Positions 45,129 to 64,000 of a DNA stretch of 64,000 bases are shown one piece after another. The number at the start of each line of letters is the position of its first letter. The first letter of the stretch is position 1. The notes beneath the pieces are model-generated. The model worked only from the letters and a program-made list of their open reading frames with translations, was not told the origin of the DNA and did no database searches. The stretch spans positions 22,508,001-22,572,000 of the forward strand of contig NC_084891.1 in assembly GCF_958979055.1 (NCBI RefSeq). The letters run 5' to 3'. The DNA is from Alnus glutinosa. Lineage: Eukaryota > Streptophyta > Magnoliopsida > Fagales > Betulaceae. A program made the translations under genes and the position numbers.

Positions 45129-46004
45129 TCTTCTTCCATGTCTTTATGGATGGCGCATGCACTTTGATCGTGACAAACAAGAAAGGTATGTATCTAATCG
45201 AGTTAGGTTGAATGAGAATCATAGAGTCCAAGTAATCTACACATTTTGATACATATTTGAACGTTTATTTTTTTACAATATGACATGGTAGTCATGTGAC
45301 ATTTACTATGTTAGTCACTAAATAATTAAATTTAATTGTGGGTGACATTGCTATATGACTTTGTAAGTCTACACAATAGACGTAACAGTGTCACGTGGGT
45401 TGTCGCGTTAACTTGTAAGAGATTGTAGTGAAAACTGTATTACACCGAGCATTTTCCTAACGTTTAAGTGCATGGTATAATCAAATGAGCATTTTCAATA
45501 TCTAATTGCAATTTTTTCTTCAAATTTTATTGGTTCTTATTGGAAGTAATTTGTCAGGAATAATATGATGGGAACATTGTTGGGACTTGGTACTACAATG
45601 TAGGTGGGCCGAACACTTGTCACGTCACCCATAAGATCAAATAACCGGAATATTCCATATGGGTGGGCATTTCAACTGGGTCCCTCTCAGTCCGGCCCAG
45701 CCCATTTGTACTAGCCAGCCGAATTCCCCTCCTGCCCCTCCTGACTGCTGACCTTTCCAAGAACATCCGAAAAATACACAAAAGTCAAAAAGAAAACAAA
45801 TTAATAACAAACAATTTTTTTTAAAAAAAATAAATTGAAAGATCAAAACCGTAAGAGGGGATTGGAATTTGGATAGGTCAGTCCAATCCTCTCTTCGAGC
45901 TGTGAATCTCTCTCTCTCTCTCTCTCTTTCTCTCAAATCTCCCTCGCTTTCTCTTCCAGATCCAGCCTTTGTTGGGGAGCTTGGAATCCAAAGAGAGGAC
46001 GAAA
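45129..46004 (+). other. LCB2 upstream region with (CT)n in the leader
   Basis: The intergenic and promoter region of LCB2. A CT microsatellite at 45908-45934 lies 70 bases before the start codon and is probably in the 5' leader. No clear TATA box was found. Reverse-strand frames here are by-products of the GA repeat. Confidence 0.5.
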
Positions 46005-53510
<7,506 letters not shown>

Positions 53511-53924
53511 AGGGTTTGAAGTTAAGCGTCTAAAGCAGCTTTAGATCTGATCAGACTGATGGTAAAGTATATTGTTGTAGCTGTTTAGTCGTCGTGCGGA
53601 ATCTGAAAATTCTTCCTTGTTTGTATTTATGCCCTTGAAAGGGGGTCTTCTGAGTGTCTTCCTCCTATATGTGTTCTTGCTGGAATTTTGGTAATTTAAT
53701 GTACAGGCACCGCTTTTAATTCTTCCCACTTGATTATCTCCACTTTCATTGATTCACATTGGGTGTTCTTGTAGAATCTCGAGGATATTTCCTTTCAGGT
53801 CTGACCTCATCACAAGGACCTTGTAGACCTGACGGGCCATTGGCGGAAGGCTCATTCCCTATCATCTGCGGTTTGCTAAATGTTCAAAACGACCAAACTC
53901 AGAAAAAATTTAGGAGCCAATCTT

Positions 53925-54028
53925 ATGGTCAGAATTTAATTTTGTGTTTAACGGTATAGATGATTCTATGGGATAAATATGTTGTATTTATACCGTTATA
54001 TGCAAAAACATTAAATTCTGACTATAAA
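53925..54028. repeat. MITE-like palindrome
   Basis: The arms TATGGTCAGAATTTAATTTT and, inverted, TATAGTCAGAATTTAATG, with TAACGGTATA and TATACCGTTA further in, form a hairpin of about 100 bases. Confidence 0.65.
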
Positions 54029-54639
54029 ATATATATATATTTTTTTCATTTCAAATGAAACAGTGAGGATTCTTGTCCCAATACAAGGGCATGGTCGGCG
54101 GCCTTGGAGAAAGGGGGTGGAATTGTTTTTAGGTGCCTAAAAAGTATAAATTAGTTAGAAGTTGAGACGCGCCGGAAGAAAATAATAAGAAAAGTTACAA
54201 GTTGAGACGCATCTACCTCTATTGAGTAGGTTTCCTGTTTTGCTGACACCGATTAACTGATGTCCACCATTGAGTAGTGCTAGCCGCAAGTGCGTTTATG
54301 TATGGCTAACTTACCTGCCGATAGCATCCATCGAAGGTGGTCAAGGGTTTAAAAGGTGGTGCGACCATCTCTAGAGGTTCAACTAATAAAACTCTTGGAC
54401 TCTCGAATTTGGAGCAACTTACTTTCACGCAATTTATAGAGTTCAACAAGCAATCGATATTTCATGTCGAGGTGGTCAGCATCACTATGAGATGGTGGAC
54501 TTTTGTTTTTGGCCGACCTAATACTGTCATATCAATAAATTTGTTTTTTTTGGGTGAACATGACAATGCCATGTTAGCATTTTCGGAAGTCCACAAAATG
54601 TCTCCACCATTATAAAAAAAAAAGGGTGCGATACAAAAA

Positions 54640-54730
54640 CATTTACTACATACTCTCCCCTCACATGCGATGGGGTTCATGTGATAGTGGGTTCCATTTC
54701 ATGTGAAGAAAGAGTGTGTAGTTGGTTTTA
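54640..54730. repeat. Palindromic MITE of the TCACATG family
   Basis: ACTACATACTCTCCCCTCACATG on one side and CATGTGAAGAAAGAGTGTGTAG on the other are imperfect inverted arms, related to 32925-33030. Confidence 0.5.
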
Positions 54731-55704
54731 TTTTTACCGTTACTTTAAAAAAAAAAAATTGTTCTTATCAAAATAAGTCTACTTGGCACATACACGGTAA
54801 TACATGTCATTGCTTCAAACATTATTAAAACAGCGGAATAACATGATGACAAAAGAAACTTTCTCCTTTTAAAACCTTCCTTTTAACTCGTGGCAAGGCC
54901 AATTCTACGAATTCGGCTTTCAGCAATTTGTTAACAATTTGGGTAGAAAATATGAAAGAGTCTATATAGAGCCTACTGGACAGCCCAAAATTTGTTGAGG
55001 CAAAAGCCGCAAATAGGCCTTATATTAGCTTTCTGACATCTGTGTCTCTATCCCAATTTTAAAGATAACTTATAAAATGAGAACTGAATTGCAATTACCA
55101 CTAATTTATTAGACCAAGTTAAAACCCAAGTTTCTTGATATGCAAATTAAAACCATAATATATGTATATGCAGTTAAGTGCTTTTCACGTGTGCCACTAA
55201 AAAATTAAGATGAGAGGCGTTGCAACGGAAGACAAGGAAACATGAGAAACAAGAAATTTAAGGAATATGGAACGCATAAGAGCCGATGGTAATTTTAAGT
55301 GCCACATTAATTTTGGAGGGATAAAAAAAAAATACAAAGGTGATATGTAGCATTACTGTACCACAGTCCCACATCTCCTCAACTCGGCCTTTGACTTGGT
55401 CTTTGGGTTCCCGCCAGTATTTACTCGTTAGTTTCTAGAGGATAATTTTCCTGTCGATTAATATGGGATCTCAAATATTCAATCCTTAATATACTCTAAG
55501 AAGCTTGGATTTTGGGATTGAGAAAGAAGAAAATATATATGATTCTTATACGTATTTTTAAAAATGTACATACAAATCACATGTATTTTAAACTCATAAA
55601 TTTTTAATAAAGCATATAATCCTTACATTCATTTTTTAAAATATATGCATTTTAAAATAATATGTGTATAAAATATATATGATTCTTATATGCATTTTTT
55701 AAAA

Positions 55705-57217
55705 TTTCTATTATTCGTTTTTTCCTTTTCTTTTCCCTGCATAATTGAGAAGCTTTGTTTTCTTGTACTGCTAATTTTTCTTAAGCCAGATTATGTTATG
55801 CTTTGTTTTTTTTCGACCTACAGTTGTAAAATATTTTTAACGAAATGTTTTTGAGAAAAATTAATTTTTCTAAAAATATTTTTTGACTTTTGGCTCATAC
55901 GAAAAAAAAAATATCAATGCGAAAAATCAGCAATGACGAGATTTTGTCACTAGTAGTCGGATTCCGACCATTTGTGCTAGACTTTGGCCAAACTGGCCAG
56001 AATCTGGTGACAATGCTGGACGTCGCTGGATTCCAGTGGACCAATGCCAGATTCCGACACCGGCCAGATTCTGGCTTGTTTTGTCGGAATTTTGTGGCAG
56101 TCGCCTTCCAGCGATCGAATACCAAAATTCATGAAAATTCAGTGATAGATTCAAGCTATCAACAAACTTCAATGTTCGACGGTTGCAGATTCCTACAAAC
56201 GTGCCTGCAAGAATGAATAGTTTAAATCCAATTAAAACTGTAAATCGTTTTCCAAAAATTAAAGAGGCTTTTACGGTTAAACTGAAAATGATTTATGTTG
56301 ACCATCATTTTCGGCTGCACCAAACACCGTAAAATACTAAAAATATTTTTCAAAAAACATTTTATGCCCAAACAAATTGAGCATTAATACAAGACAGGTT
56401 ACTCAAGCACACGCGTCAAGTTCTTGTTTTATGTTTATCAATTTTTTACTCAATTAGTAAATTAATTTTCTTATGAAATTAACTAAATATAATTGAGGAG
56501 TCCAATCTATATAATTAAATGAATAGAATTAGAATTATCTATGTCTATTTCTGTTAATTTGGACACGATTTCTACATGATATGACCCTACTCCTAATAAT
56601 GAGATCGAGAATGAAGAATGACAAGGGATTAAGCATGCATGGAGCAATACACGTGTTAAGTTGTCAATGTTGGAAGTGAAGACAATTCAAACTAGAATCT
56701 CTGGTTTTTTATAAAATGGAAAAAAAAAAAAGAAAAAAAAAAAAAAAGAGAATAATTTTGGTTATTTGTCTTGAATGCATGTTTAAGCTAATAATAACAC
56801 CAAATTCGTTATGAGAGTTTGAGTCCACTTGAATTAAGAATCTACTAAGAGTTTTAAGTCTACGTAATTCGACCAAGTAGAGATTTTAAACTCTTGATTT
56901 CTAAATTAAATGGCATATATTTTGTTTTTTTTTTGAGTATTTATATGATATACTGGAAGTCGATCAGATTTTTCAAATATTTTTTAGTTCATTGGTAAAT
57001 TTAGAACTCAGGCTTCAAAGAATTCTGGATAGAATTTCCTGATAATTCTAAAATAATAGTATTGTTATATAAAGTTTATCTAATCTAGCTAGTAATATTG
57101 GTATAATAAATTATTGCTTGCATTGCGGTCCAAATGTATGCCAGTCCTGATCAAGAGTAAGTCTATTTCGTAGACAGCAAAAAATTAAAAAAAAAAAAAC
57201 CGTCATATAATTTGCTA
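55705..57217. repeat. Segmental duplication, copy 2
   Basis: Direct repeat of 36701-38010, about 19 kb away on the far side of LCB2. It lacks the oleosin gene. It holds its own insertion at about 55797-56390. Confidence 0.8.
55797..56390. repeat. Dispersed repeat of the AAATATTTTT/CCGGATTC family, copy 2
   Basis: Inserted into duplication copy 2; absent from copy 1 at the same place. It has A/T-rich ends containing GTAAAATATTTTT and, inverted, CATAAAATGTTTTTTG, and a middle rich in CCAGATTC/GAATCTGG words. Related to 38340-38830. The open frames are not conserved between the two copies and are not considered genes. Confidence 0.55.
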
Positions 57218-57849
57218 ATGATCTTTAGCAATTGTGTATGCCAGTTCCTAGGATCTTTAGGACAAGATCTATTCAAAGGGAGAGGAATCTTACCATTATG
57301 GGAAGAGATAGGCTTACAAATTGTGTTAAAGTAAGAGTTTAATAATGATTAGAGCATTCTTAGTGAGTTTCTCCTTTTAAATTTTTCAATAAATTTTGGT
57401 GAAAAGCTCAAAAACACCCACTCCAACAAACTCTCTATAATTTTTTTTATTTTGACTATTATCAGAATTTCACTCCAAATTTAGCTCACAAATTTCATGA
57501 ACTATTCAATTTTTTATTATTTTCACTTTCAACTCTCGCCTCTTAATCACTTCTTCACTTTTCTCTCCCCTTACTTCCTTCATCATCCCCTACTCACAAG
57601 ACTCACAACAGGTAACTCTTTCAACATCTCTAGTTTCATCTCTCTCTCTCTCTCTCTCTCCCTCTCCCTCCTCACTCGTCTCATTCTGTTTCTCTTTCCC
57701 TCACTCTCATGCATCTCTCCCTCTCCCTCTCGCGATTGTCTTTCTTTCTATGTGCGTGTGTGGGTTTGTGAATGAATTAAAGAGTTAGGTTTTTCCAATT
57801 GAGATGTTTTGCATGCAAAAGTAAGTTAATTTTTGAGCTTTGGGTGTTT

Positions 57850-58545
57850 TTATTTTATTTTTATGAATTAAATCTTCGTTAACCAAACAAAGACAATACA
57901 ACTCTTCAGTAAATATTGGATACACGTTTCCAATAGGAAATCAAAACTACAACCTCAACAAAAAATAGAGGCAAAACAACCAAGAAAAAACAAAACAACT
58001 AACCATCTAGCAAACCAAAGCTAGAAACACATAAGCTTCTATAACACTAGAAGCCAAACCCCTACTTAGGAGGGAACTTGGCTAGCAATCTCACTTTAAC
58101 TTCCCATCTAATCTTGGGCAGAATTCCTTCTTCAAATTTAGGGAACCGGCCATGGAGCAAAGCATTCCTATGTAACCGCAAGTTGTAAATTGCTGCAGCA
58201 AAACATAGTCTTCTGGCCATAGCTTGCAAGGTCTTACCTTTCGTATTCTGCAAACTCCAAAGAGCAATTGAATTCCAATTTAAGGGAGGATCAGCCATCC
58301 CACAATCTGACATCAAAGACCGCCAAACTCTCCTACTCAAACTTTATTCAAATAACAAATGTTCTCTAGACTCCTGCCTTGCTCTACAAAAGAGACACAA
58401 AGTATTTCCACTATAGCCCCATCTACTAATATGCTCCCTAGTCACTATAGCATTAAATGCAAGCCAAAGAAAGAAAGCATTTCTAGAGATAGCACCGGTA
58501 AACCAGACAATATCATACCATTCCACCACTGATTTCTTCTCTGTA
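57850..58545 (-). mobile_element. 5'-truncated LINE with 14-bp target duplication
   Basis: The insertion is flanked by AGCTTTGGGTGTTT at 57836-57849 and 58546-58559. On the minus strand it codes the zf-RVT end of a LINE: V-E-W-Y-D-I-V-W-F-T, F-F-L-W-L-A-F-N-A-I, C-L-F-C-R-A-R-Q-E-S-R-E-H-L-L-F-E, a stop, then W-R-S-L-M-S and A-A-A-I-Y-N-L-R-L-H-R-N-A, ending at about 58062. About 200 bases of 3' untranslated sequence and an A-rich tail follow. Only 696 bp remain of an element several kb long, typical of incomplete target-primed reverse transcription. Confidence 0.9.
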
Positions 58546-58559
58546 AGCTTTGGGTGTTT

Positions 58560-59634
58560 CTCATCCTTACTTTTGTTTGAATACGTAGGCTATATTGGGT
58601 TTCTATTCATTCATCGCATTCTGTTACGTTCTTTGTCTTCACCATCTTCAACTGTGGCAACATTTCCCATGATTATGTTGGGAACTTCGTGTTTTCTTTG
58701 ATGATTTCCTCTCCATGTTATTCTGGTCTGTTTGTTGACTAAGCTGATTTTTTTTTTTTTTTTTTAAAGCTTTTTACTCTGAATTCCGACAAATGGGTTG
58801 CATTTTCTTTTCATAATTTTGTTTTCTGGGTTATTGACATCTGGGTGCTGAGTACAGTGATACCAGTTGCTTGAGATGTTTGCATGTTAAAAAATAAAAC
58901 TTTGCAGTTTGATTAAAATTCGCTAATTTGGATTTTTCTTCTTCTTTTTAATTGAAGGAAATATTGACGGTTCATGCTTGAGTTGTTAGATTTATTTTGT
59001 AAATACCATTTTATGAATAAAGTTTATTTTACTCATTTGGAGCAACTTTTCATGGTAGTTAAAGTTGTTAAAGTGGTTGCTCTCAAAATCAATAAAAAAT
59101 AATATCTATTTAAAATAGAAAACTATTTAGAGAGTTTGACGTAGGAAGCTTTTTAAAAATAATAGATAAAATAACAAAAGTAAATTGTTTAGCTAAAATT
59201 TAGAGAGTTCACTAGAAATACTCTTAATAATTGTTTTAAGATTAGTTTTTATCATTTTGGCGATTAAGCGTTGGTAGTTAATTTCCTCTATTTTTATTGA
59301 TTGAAAGGTACATTGGTAAATGGTTAACTCAAGTGTGAGCAACTTTCTGTCTACAATTTAACACCTAACAAAGGTCTTAAATTAAAGTGACCTTAAATTC
59401 GAGTTTCAAAATTATCAAATCAAAAATTAGGATCTTAAAATTAAAATGAGCCAAAGCACGTGGACACGTATACCAATTTTCCTAAAATCAATTCACTTAA
59501 TTGGATTTTTTTAGTTGTTGGGTTAAAATTTATTGCTAGTAAGACTCAAGAGAGGCCCAATAGCCTAATTCAAGCCCAAACAAAAGACTACTACTGCAAA
59601 GGCCAGAGAGGGGCTCAAGAGGACAGGGTCCTCT
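58560..59634. other. Intergenic sequence
   Basis: AT-rich without a supported gene. Confidence 0.35.
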
Positions 59635-59643
59635 TGCCCTCTC

Positions 59644-59824
59644 GAGTAGTGATTGGGGGGCACCATTGACCGGCTTCCTCCCCTCCCTTTATATTAAAAA
59701 ACTCACTTTTCATCCACTTTTTATTTTTTATATTATTTTATTCCTTCTTTTGGATTAAAAGTGAATTTTTTAATATAAAGGAGAGAGAGCCGGTCAATAG
59801 TCCCCCCCCCCCCAATTACTACCC
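59644..59824. mobile_element. Hairpin MITE with 9-bp target duplication
   Basis: A 181-bp element flanked by TGCCCTCTC at 59635-59643 and 59825-59833. Inverted arms of about 65 bases (GAGTAGTGATTGGGGGG, ATTGACCGGCTTCCTCC, TATATTAAAAAACTCACTTTT) pair along almost their whole length. The 9-bp duplication suggests mobilisation by a Mutator-type transposase. Confidence 0.8.
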
Positions 59825-59833
59825 TGCCCTCTC

Positions 59834-60609
59834 ATTCCCCATGTAACGAATCTAGTAAGTATCTAACCAAAACTCATTCTCTCGACAATCTCAAGAGGGA
59901 CTCCTTTCCCAAAAAGGAGCTCCCTCACCCTCAATATTCCATTTTTTTTCTTTCCTTAGCTTATAAACACTTTTTTGAGCGTCGGAGTGTCTACGGTCGA
60001 AGGATCGGTGACCTGCTAACTATCATTCTTTCTCTTTTATAGGTTTTAGAAAAAGGTTCAGTCCAACATGCAGGTTGTGGATCAATTTGAATCCAACATT
60101 AGTCACCATTGCTTTTGTTATAACTCTTTGGGAGGAAATAATATCTATCTTTTCTGATAGCCCTCCTATCATTTCTCTTTTCTATTTTTCTTTTGAACTC
60201 ATTTTTTTGCCCGTTGGTAGCCCTATTGGTCTCTCTTTAACGCGAACAAAATAATTCATTATAAAGGGGGATATAATTTAACTTATTCATTACAAGATTC
60301 TCTACATTTCAAATGGGTCAAGATTTTATTTCATAAACCTAACCGTGTATAATACTTCGTAGTGAAAATGTTGCAACGCTATTTAAAAATTTGAACTATA
60401 AATTATTAAATGTAATAAAATAAAATCTTGACTATAAAATAGCTTCTCTTTATGTATCTTTTAGCACTGCCTTTGGTTGTATCTAGCTTCTTTATTGCTG
60501 TTGAATCCAAGTTCCACAGAATTAAAAGTTCAAAAAAAAGAAAAAGAAAGAAAGAATAAAGAATGGTTCACTAATTAGTCAGATCAACCAGAAGTTGCTA
60601 AAACATGCT
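59834..60609. other. Intergenic sequence and 3' flank of the CNGC gene
   Basis: No gene. The part next to 60610 is probably the 3' untranslated region of the minus-strand channel gene. Confidence 0.4.
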
Positions 60610-63600
60610 TCATTCAAGGTGATCATGAGGCCGGAGTGATATGAACATTGCAGCATACTGTCTGAGCAGATTCTCATCATCAGTTCCTCTATTTTCAACC
60701 ATCGGATCAATCACTGAACCCCTACTTCTCACCTTGTAGCGACGCCAAGCAAATTGGATGATCATGGCTCCCCATGTCCGCCAATTGGACGAGTAGTATC
60801 TCATTGTCCGCTTAAGGCTATCACTGGCAAATCTGTATCGGAAATTATCGGTAATGTATCGGAGATGATATGCATCAAGGCCATACGCTTCTATGGAGTC
60901 TAGGCAAATAAATGTTGCCGTTGAGGACGGAAGGCGGTCTGTACGTGGGCAGCGGAGGCACCAGGATAGAAGCTCATCGCCAAAAAAGCCGCCAGGTTCA
61001 AGCAAACTCGTAGCTATGAAGCCTTTGCTAAGGGTTTGGCTTCGTTTTAGGCGTCCATGAACAACAAATACCATCCTTTGCACAGGGTCTCCTTCTCTGA
61101 TAATCTGGTTCGTGGGAATTGAACATCATAAAGTTAAAACAAACAATTAATTAATTTCCAATATTCTATATATATGACGGTGCATGGTGTAATTGTAGAG
61201 TTTCACACCTTTTCTCCCTTGGAGTAGATAAGGGGTGTGACCATATCACAGATGTTGTCAAGAATGAGATCATCCAACATGTGGAATAGAGGAACCTAAG
61301 GAATGGAAAACACATTAATTTCAACATAAATCAAGAAGATAATTTTCAAAAGAGGAATGTTAAACATCCAAATACTTTTTTTTTAGAATTTGGTTTCAAT
61401 CTGATGTGTCACAATTTCATGAGATCTATCATTTTGAGAAGTATGTCACAATCTCATAGGATTGTGACACATCAGGTTGGAACTAAATTCTGAAAAAAAA
61501 AAAAAAATGTTGGGAAGTCTAATATTTCTCTTTTCAAAATGGGATGTGTATAGTATATATAAACTATACGACACAAATTTGAATTCTCGACCCTATATTT
61601 AACGTCGCTTAGCAGTAATAGAAATGACGAGAACCAAATAACGTTGTTTTTTGAGCATTTTGCATCACTATTCAAACGACACAAAATGACATTTTTTTTT
61701 TTTAGTGCAGTACTCATTTATCTTACTACCTATGTGTGTACAAGCGGATGTGGTTATTTGTAATATCCGTATCTACAAAATGCGGATATCACTTTTACAT
61801 ATCCGCATAAGATTTTTACTCACTGTCTCCTTGCGGTCATTATCCACTATCCACATATTAAGTAATGGGCATTTTAGGCCTTCTATGAGACTCTATTAGG
61901 ATCTATTTTAAACGATTTTAAAATAATTTAGGCCGATTTTAAGTGTGTACATGCGGATGTGGTTATTTGCAATATCCGTATCTACAAAATGCGGATATCA
62001 CTTTTATATATCCGCATCCGATATCCGCATTCGCATAAGATTTTTACTCACTGTCTCCGTGCGGTCATTATCCACTATCCACGTATTAAGTAATGAGCAT
62101 TTTAGGCCTTCTATGAGACTTTATTAGGATCTATTTTAAACGATTTTAAAATAATTTAGGCCGATTTTAAGTGTGTACATGCGGATGTGGTTATTTGCAA
62201 TATCCGTATCTATAAAATGTGGATATCACTTTTATATATCTGCATCCGTATAAGATTTTTACTCACTGTCTCCGTGCGGTCATTATCCACTATCCACATA
62301 TTAAGTAATGAGCATTTTAGGCCTTTTATGAGACTCTATTAAGATCTATTTTAAACGATTTTAAATTAATTTATGCCGATTTTAAGTGTTTTGAGTTTGT
62401 TTTAATTTTTTTTAAGCCCTAAACTTTTAAAATTATATTGATTTTCACATTACTTTTGCTTTTTTGCCCAAGTGTTACAGGAGAAAGTAACACATCCAAC
62501 TAAACCAATATAAACATAACCTATACCTAATACAAAACGACGTCATTGTTATTAAACACCAAAACAATATCGTTTTGGTCAATTTTAAATATAATATATA
62601 TAAAGAATATAAAAATATATATTATATATAAAGGATTTGCGAATACGGTTAATAACTATATCCGCATACATTAAAACCACTATTCGCATCCGCATATATA
62701 GATAATAATTTTGACTATTTATATGTGCGGATAGCAGATAATCATATTCAATGCGAACGGTTAATATTCTCCTGGATGCACATCTATGCTCTCCTTTGAT
62801 CTGGTTGTTGACCAAGAATAACATTTTCAAGTAAAAGTACTATAAAGTGCCTAAGTACACTGTGAATTCGAAGCTCATTTCTTATTGACCATGCCGTCTA
62901 TTATACAAATTAAAGGAGACTTTACTTACCCCGAATTTAATTTCAAGGATTTTGCAGCCTTAACCTCGAATTATCAAGATTCTTAATATCGAGTTTTCAA
63001 TTATTAGCCTCTTTTAATGTCCCTTCTTTATTAAGATTTTCAGTTAAATACTAACGGAAGGTGAAAAAAAAACTATACTAAACATTGGATGACTCACCGC
63101 TGGCTGGTCGTGAGTAACCAAACTCACAACTCATTTTATTATCTTTCTTTTAGATTTTTTAAGGTCAAAATTGTATTTTTATAAATTATACAAGGTATAA
63201 GAGGCATTTCACGTGTTAGCCGTAAAACACTAATGATAGGGGTGACAATGTGACATTAAAAGGGACGGTTAATTAATTAAGAACATGATATTGACAGTTT
63301 TGATAATTCAATGTTACCATTGTAAAAATTTAATTTGACAGTTTAGAGTTAAGCGAAGCTTCCCATTATATAAATATATATTTATAAAAGTTCTTGTTAC
63401 CTTCTTGATAAGATCTATGCAAAGATAACGCTTAATGTCCCGACGGAGGCCGTCGGGCAAATCTCTGATCAGTTCCATCTCATCTTGTCCTCCCATGGCT
63501 GCCCATCTTTGGCGCTCAAAATGGCGAACTCTCCGTCTCAAATGAGACGGCAGCTGTCTTCGTTTCATCCACCACTCGATGTCTCGGTATCTCAGCTGCA

Positions 63601-64000
63601 TCGTTTTCTTAGTTCCCAGGATCGTATGCAAAAATATCTTTATATATAATTACAGTCAGAAATTCCTTATTGTTAGCCTATGATCTCTTTAATATCCAAT
63701 AATATTATCACGCGTTCAAACAAAATAACATTTATGAGAATTAATTACCTGGATATTGCCAACCAAAGTGACGAAGAGTGCCAAGCCCCCCAGCGTGATA
63801 AATATGCTAAATGTCAATTCCAAACAGTTACTTGTAGGCTCAAGTACGTTGCCGAAAGTGCTGTAAATACAATAAATAAAAATAAAAATAAAAAATTTAT
63901 TATCTTGGAAAGGCCCTAATACTTTGATTCATGCTCAAAAATAAATTAATTTTAATCTTGGGTTGATTAATTACCTAAGGTTCAAAAATCCCCAGTATAT
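60610..64000 (-). CDS. CNGC2: Cyclic nucleotide-gated ion channel, CNGC2-like (partial, 3' half)
   Basis: Minus-strand exons: beyond 64000 to 63975, 63860-63749, 63637-63401, 61295-61209 and 61104-60610 (stop 60610-60612). The frame is continuous across all borders. In order they code the pore region end (Y-W-G-F-L-N-L-S-T-F-G-N), helix S6 (I-F-I-T-L-G-G-L-A-L-F-V-T-L-V-G-N-I-Q), the C-linker (E-W-W-M-K-R-R-Q-L-P, R-R-D-I-K-R-Y-L-C), the cyclic nucleotide-binding domain (I-I-R-E-G-D-P-V-Q-R-M-V-F-V-V-H-G, G-F-F-G-D-E-L-L-S-W-C-L) and an IQ calmodulin site (I-I-Q-F-A-W-R-R-Y-K-V-R). The pore residues and D-E-L-L-S-W-C-L point to group IVB (CNGC2/4), calcium-permeable channels of the plasma membrane linked to defence in Arabidopsis. 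The 2.1-kb intron holds a repeat element. It reads intact. The exact member is less certain than the family. Confidence 0.9.
61725..62795. mobile_element. hAT-like element with internal triplication, in a CNGC intron
   Basis: The left end (TGTGTGTACAAGCGGATG) and the inverted right end (ATAGATGTGCATCCAGG) are related. CGGATAT/ATATCCGCAT words recur throughout, including 62630-62765. Three tandem units of 210-230 bp start at about 61733, 61943 and 62174. No transposase. No clear target duplication was found. Confidence 0.55.
61733..62385. repeat. Tandem triplication, about 215 bp x 3
   Basis: Each unit starts GTGTACA-GCGGATGTGG and ends with ATTTTAGGCC, TATGAGACT and TTTAAACGATTTTAAA. Unit 2 has an extra 20 bases or so of ATCCGCAT repeats. 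Confidence 0.9.

Larger units (their letters stand above)
53511..55704. other. LCB2 3' flank and intergenic region
   Basis: The LCB2 3' untranslated region probably occupies the first 200-250 bases. After that there are MITEs at 53925-54028 and 54640-54730 and no gene. Confidence 0.45.

Noticed and set aside
55890..56216. Frames of 76-108 codons on both strands
   Set aside because: They lie in a dispersed CCGGATTC-rich repeat and are not kept in its relative at 38340-38830.

Overview
This is nuclear DNA from a flowering plant, most likely a woody eudicot. Genes are split by GT-AG introns, base composition is AT-rich, and the space between genes is filled with plant retrotransposons, Mutator-like and hAT-like elements, MITEs and microsatellites. 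The plant families recognised (LCB2 of serine palmitoyltransferase, oleosin, CNGC channel, TRAF-like/MATH proteins) fit this. The species cannot be named from the sequence.

Layout. 1-13.1 kb is a nest of transposons: two head-to-head copia LTRs rich in a GTCCGGAC motif (714-2280 minus, 2836-3956 plus), a CACTA-like end between them, then a pol-less Ty3/gypsy element of the Athila/Tat type (3957-13118, minus) that carries a 2.6-kb Pack-MULE (5494-8095) with pieces of several host genes. 13.6-32.0 kb holds three direct copies of a two-MATH-domain gene. Copies A (13759-15444) and B (18694-20360) carry different disabling mutations, while copy C (29587-32013) reads through as 322 codons in six exons. 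Between B and C lie a LINE fragment, a hAT-like MITE and a complete but dead Ty1/copia element (24257-29359) with matching 240-bp LTRs and a 5-bp target duplication. 34.9-35.8 kb is a hAT-like element containing the end of a purine permease gene. 36.1-36.5 kb is a single-exon oleosin with RY, G-box and TATA motifs upstream. 36.7-45.9 kb has no gene I can support, but holds a segmental duplication, palindromic repeats and tandem arrays. 46.0-53.5 kb is a complete 12-exon LCB2 gene (489 codons) with an ORF1-only LINE derivative in intron 8 and a second LINE tail in intron 11. 53.5-60.6 kb is intergenic, with the second copy of the 36.7-kb flank, a 5'-truncated LINE and MITEs. 60.6-64.0 kb is the 3' half of a CNGC2-like channel gene on the minus strand, continuing past the window.

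The host genes do not form a pathway or operon. LCB2 makes sphingoid bases in the ER, oleosin coats seed oil bodies, the CNGC is a plasma-membrane cation channel and the MATH proteins are of unknown function. I found no convincing new defence or enzymatic system. The most interesting material is composite mobile DNA: the multi-gene Pack-MULE, the permease-carrying hAT-like element, the ORF1-only LINE, and the MATH cluster in three stages of decay. No tRNA, rRNA or CRISPR was seen.
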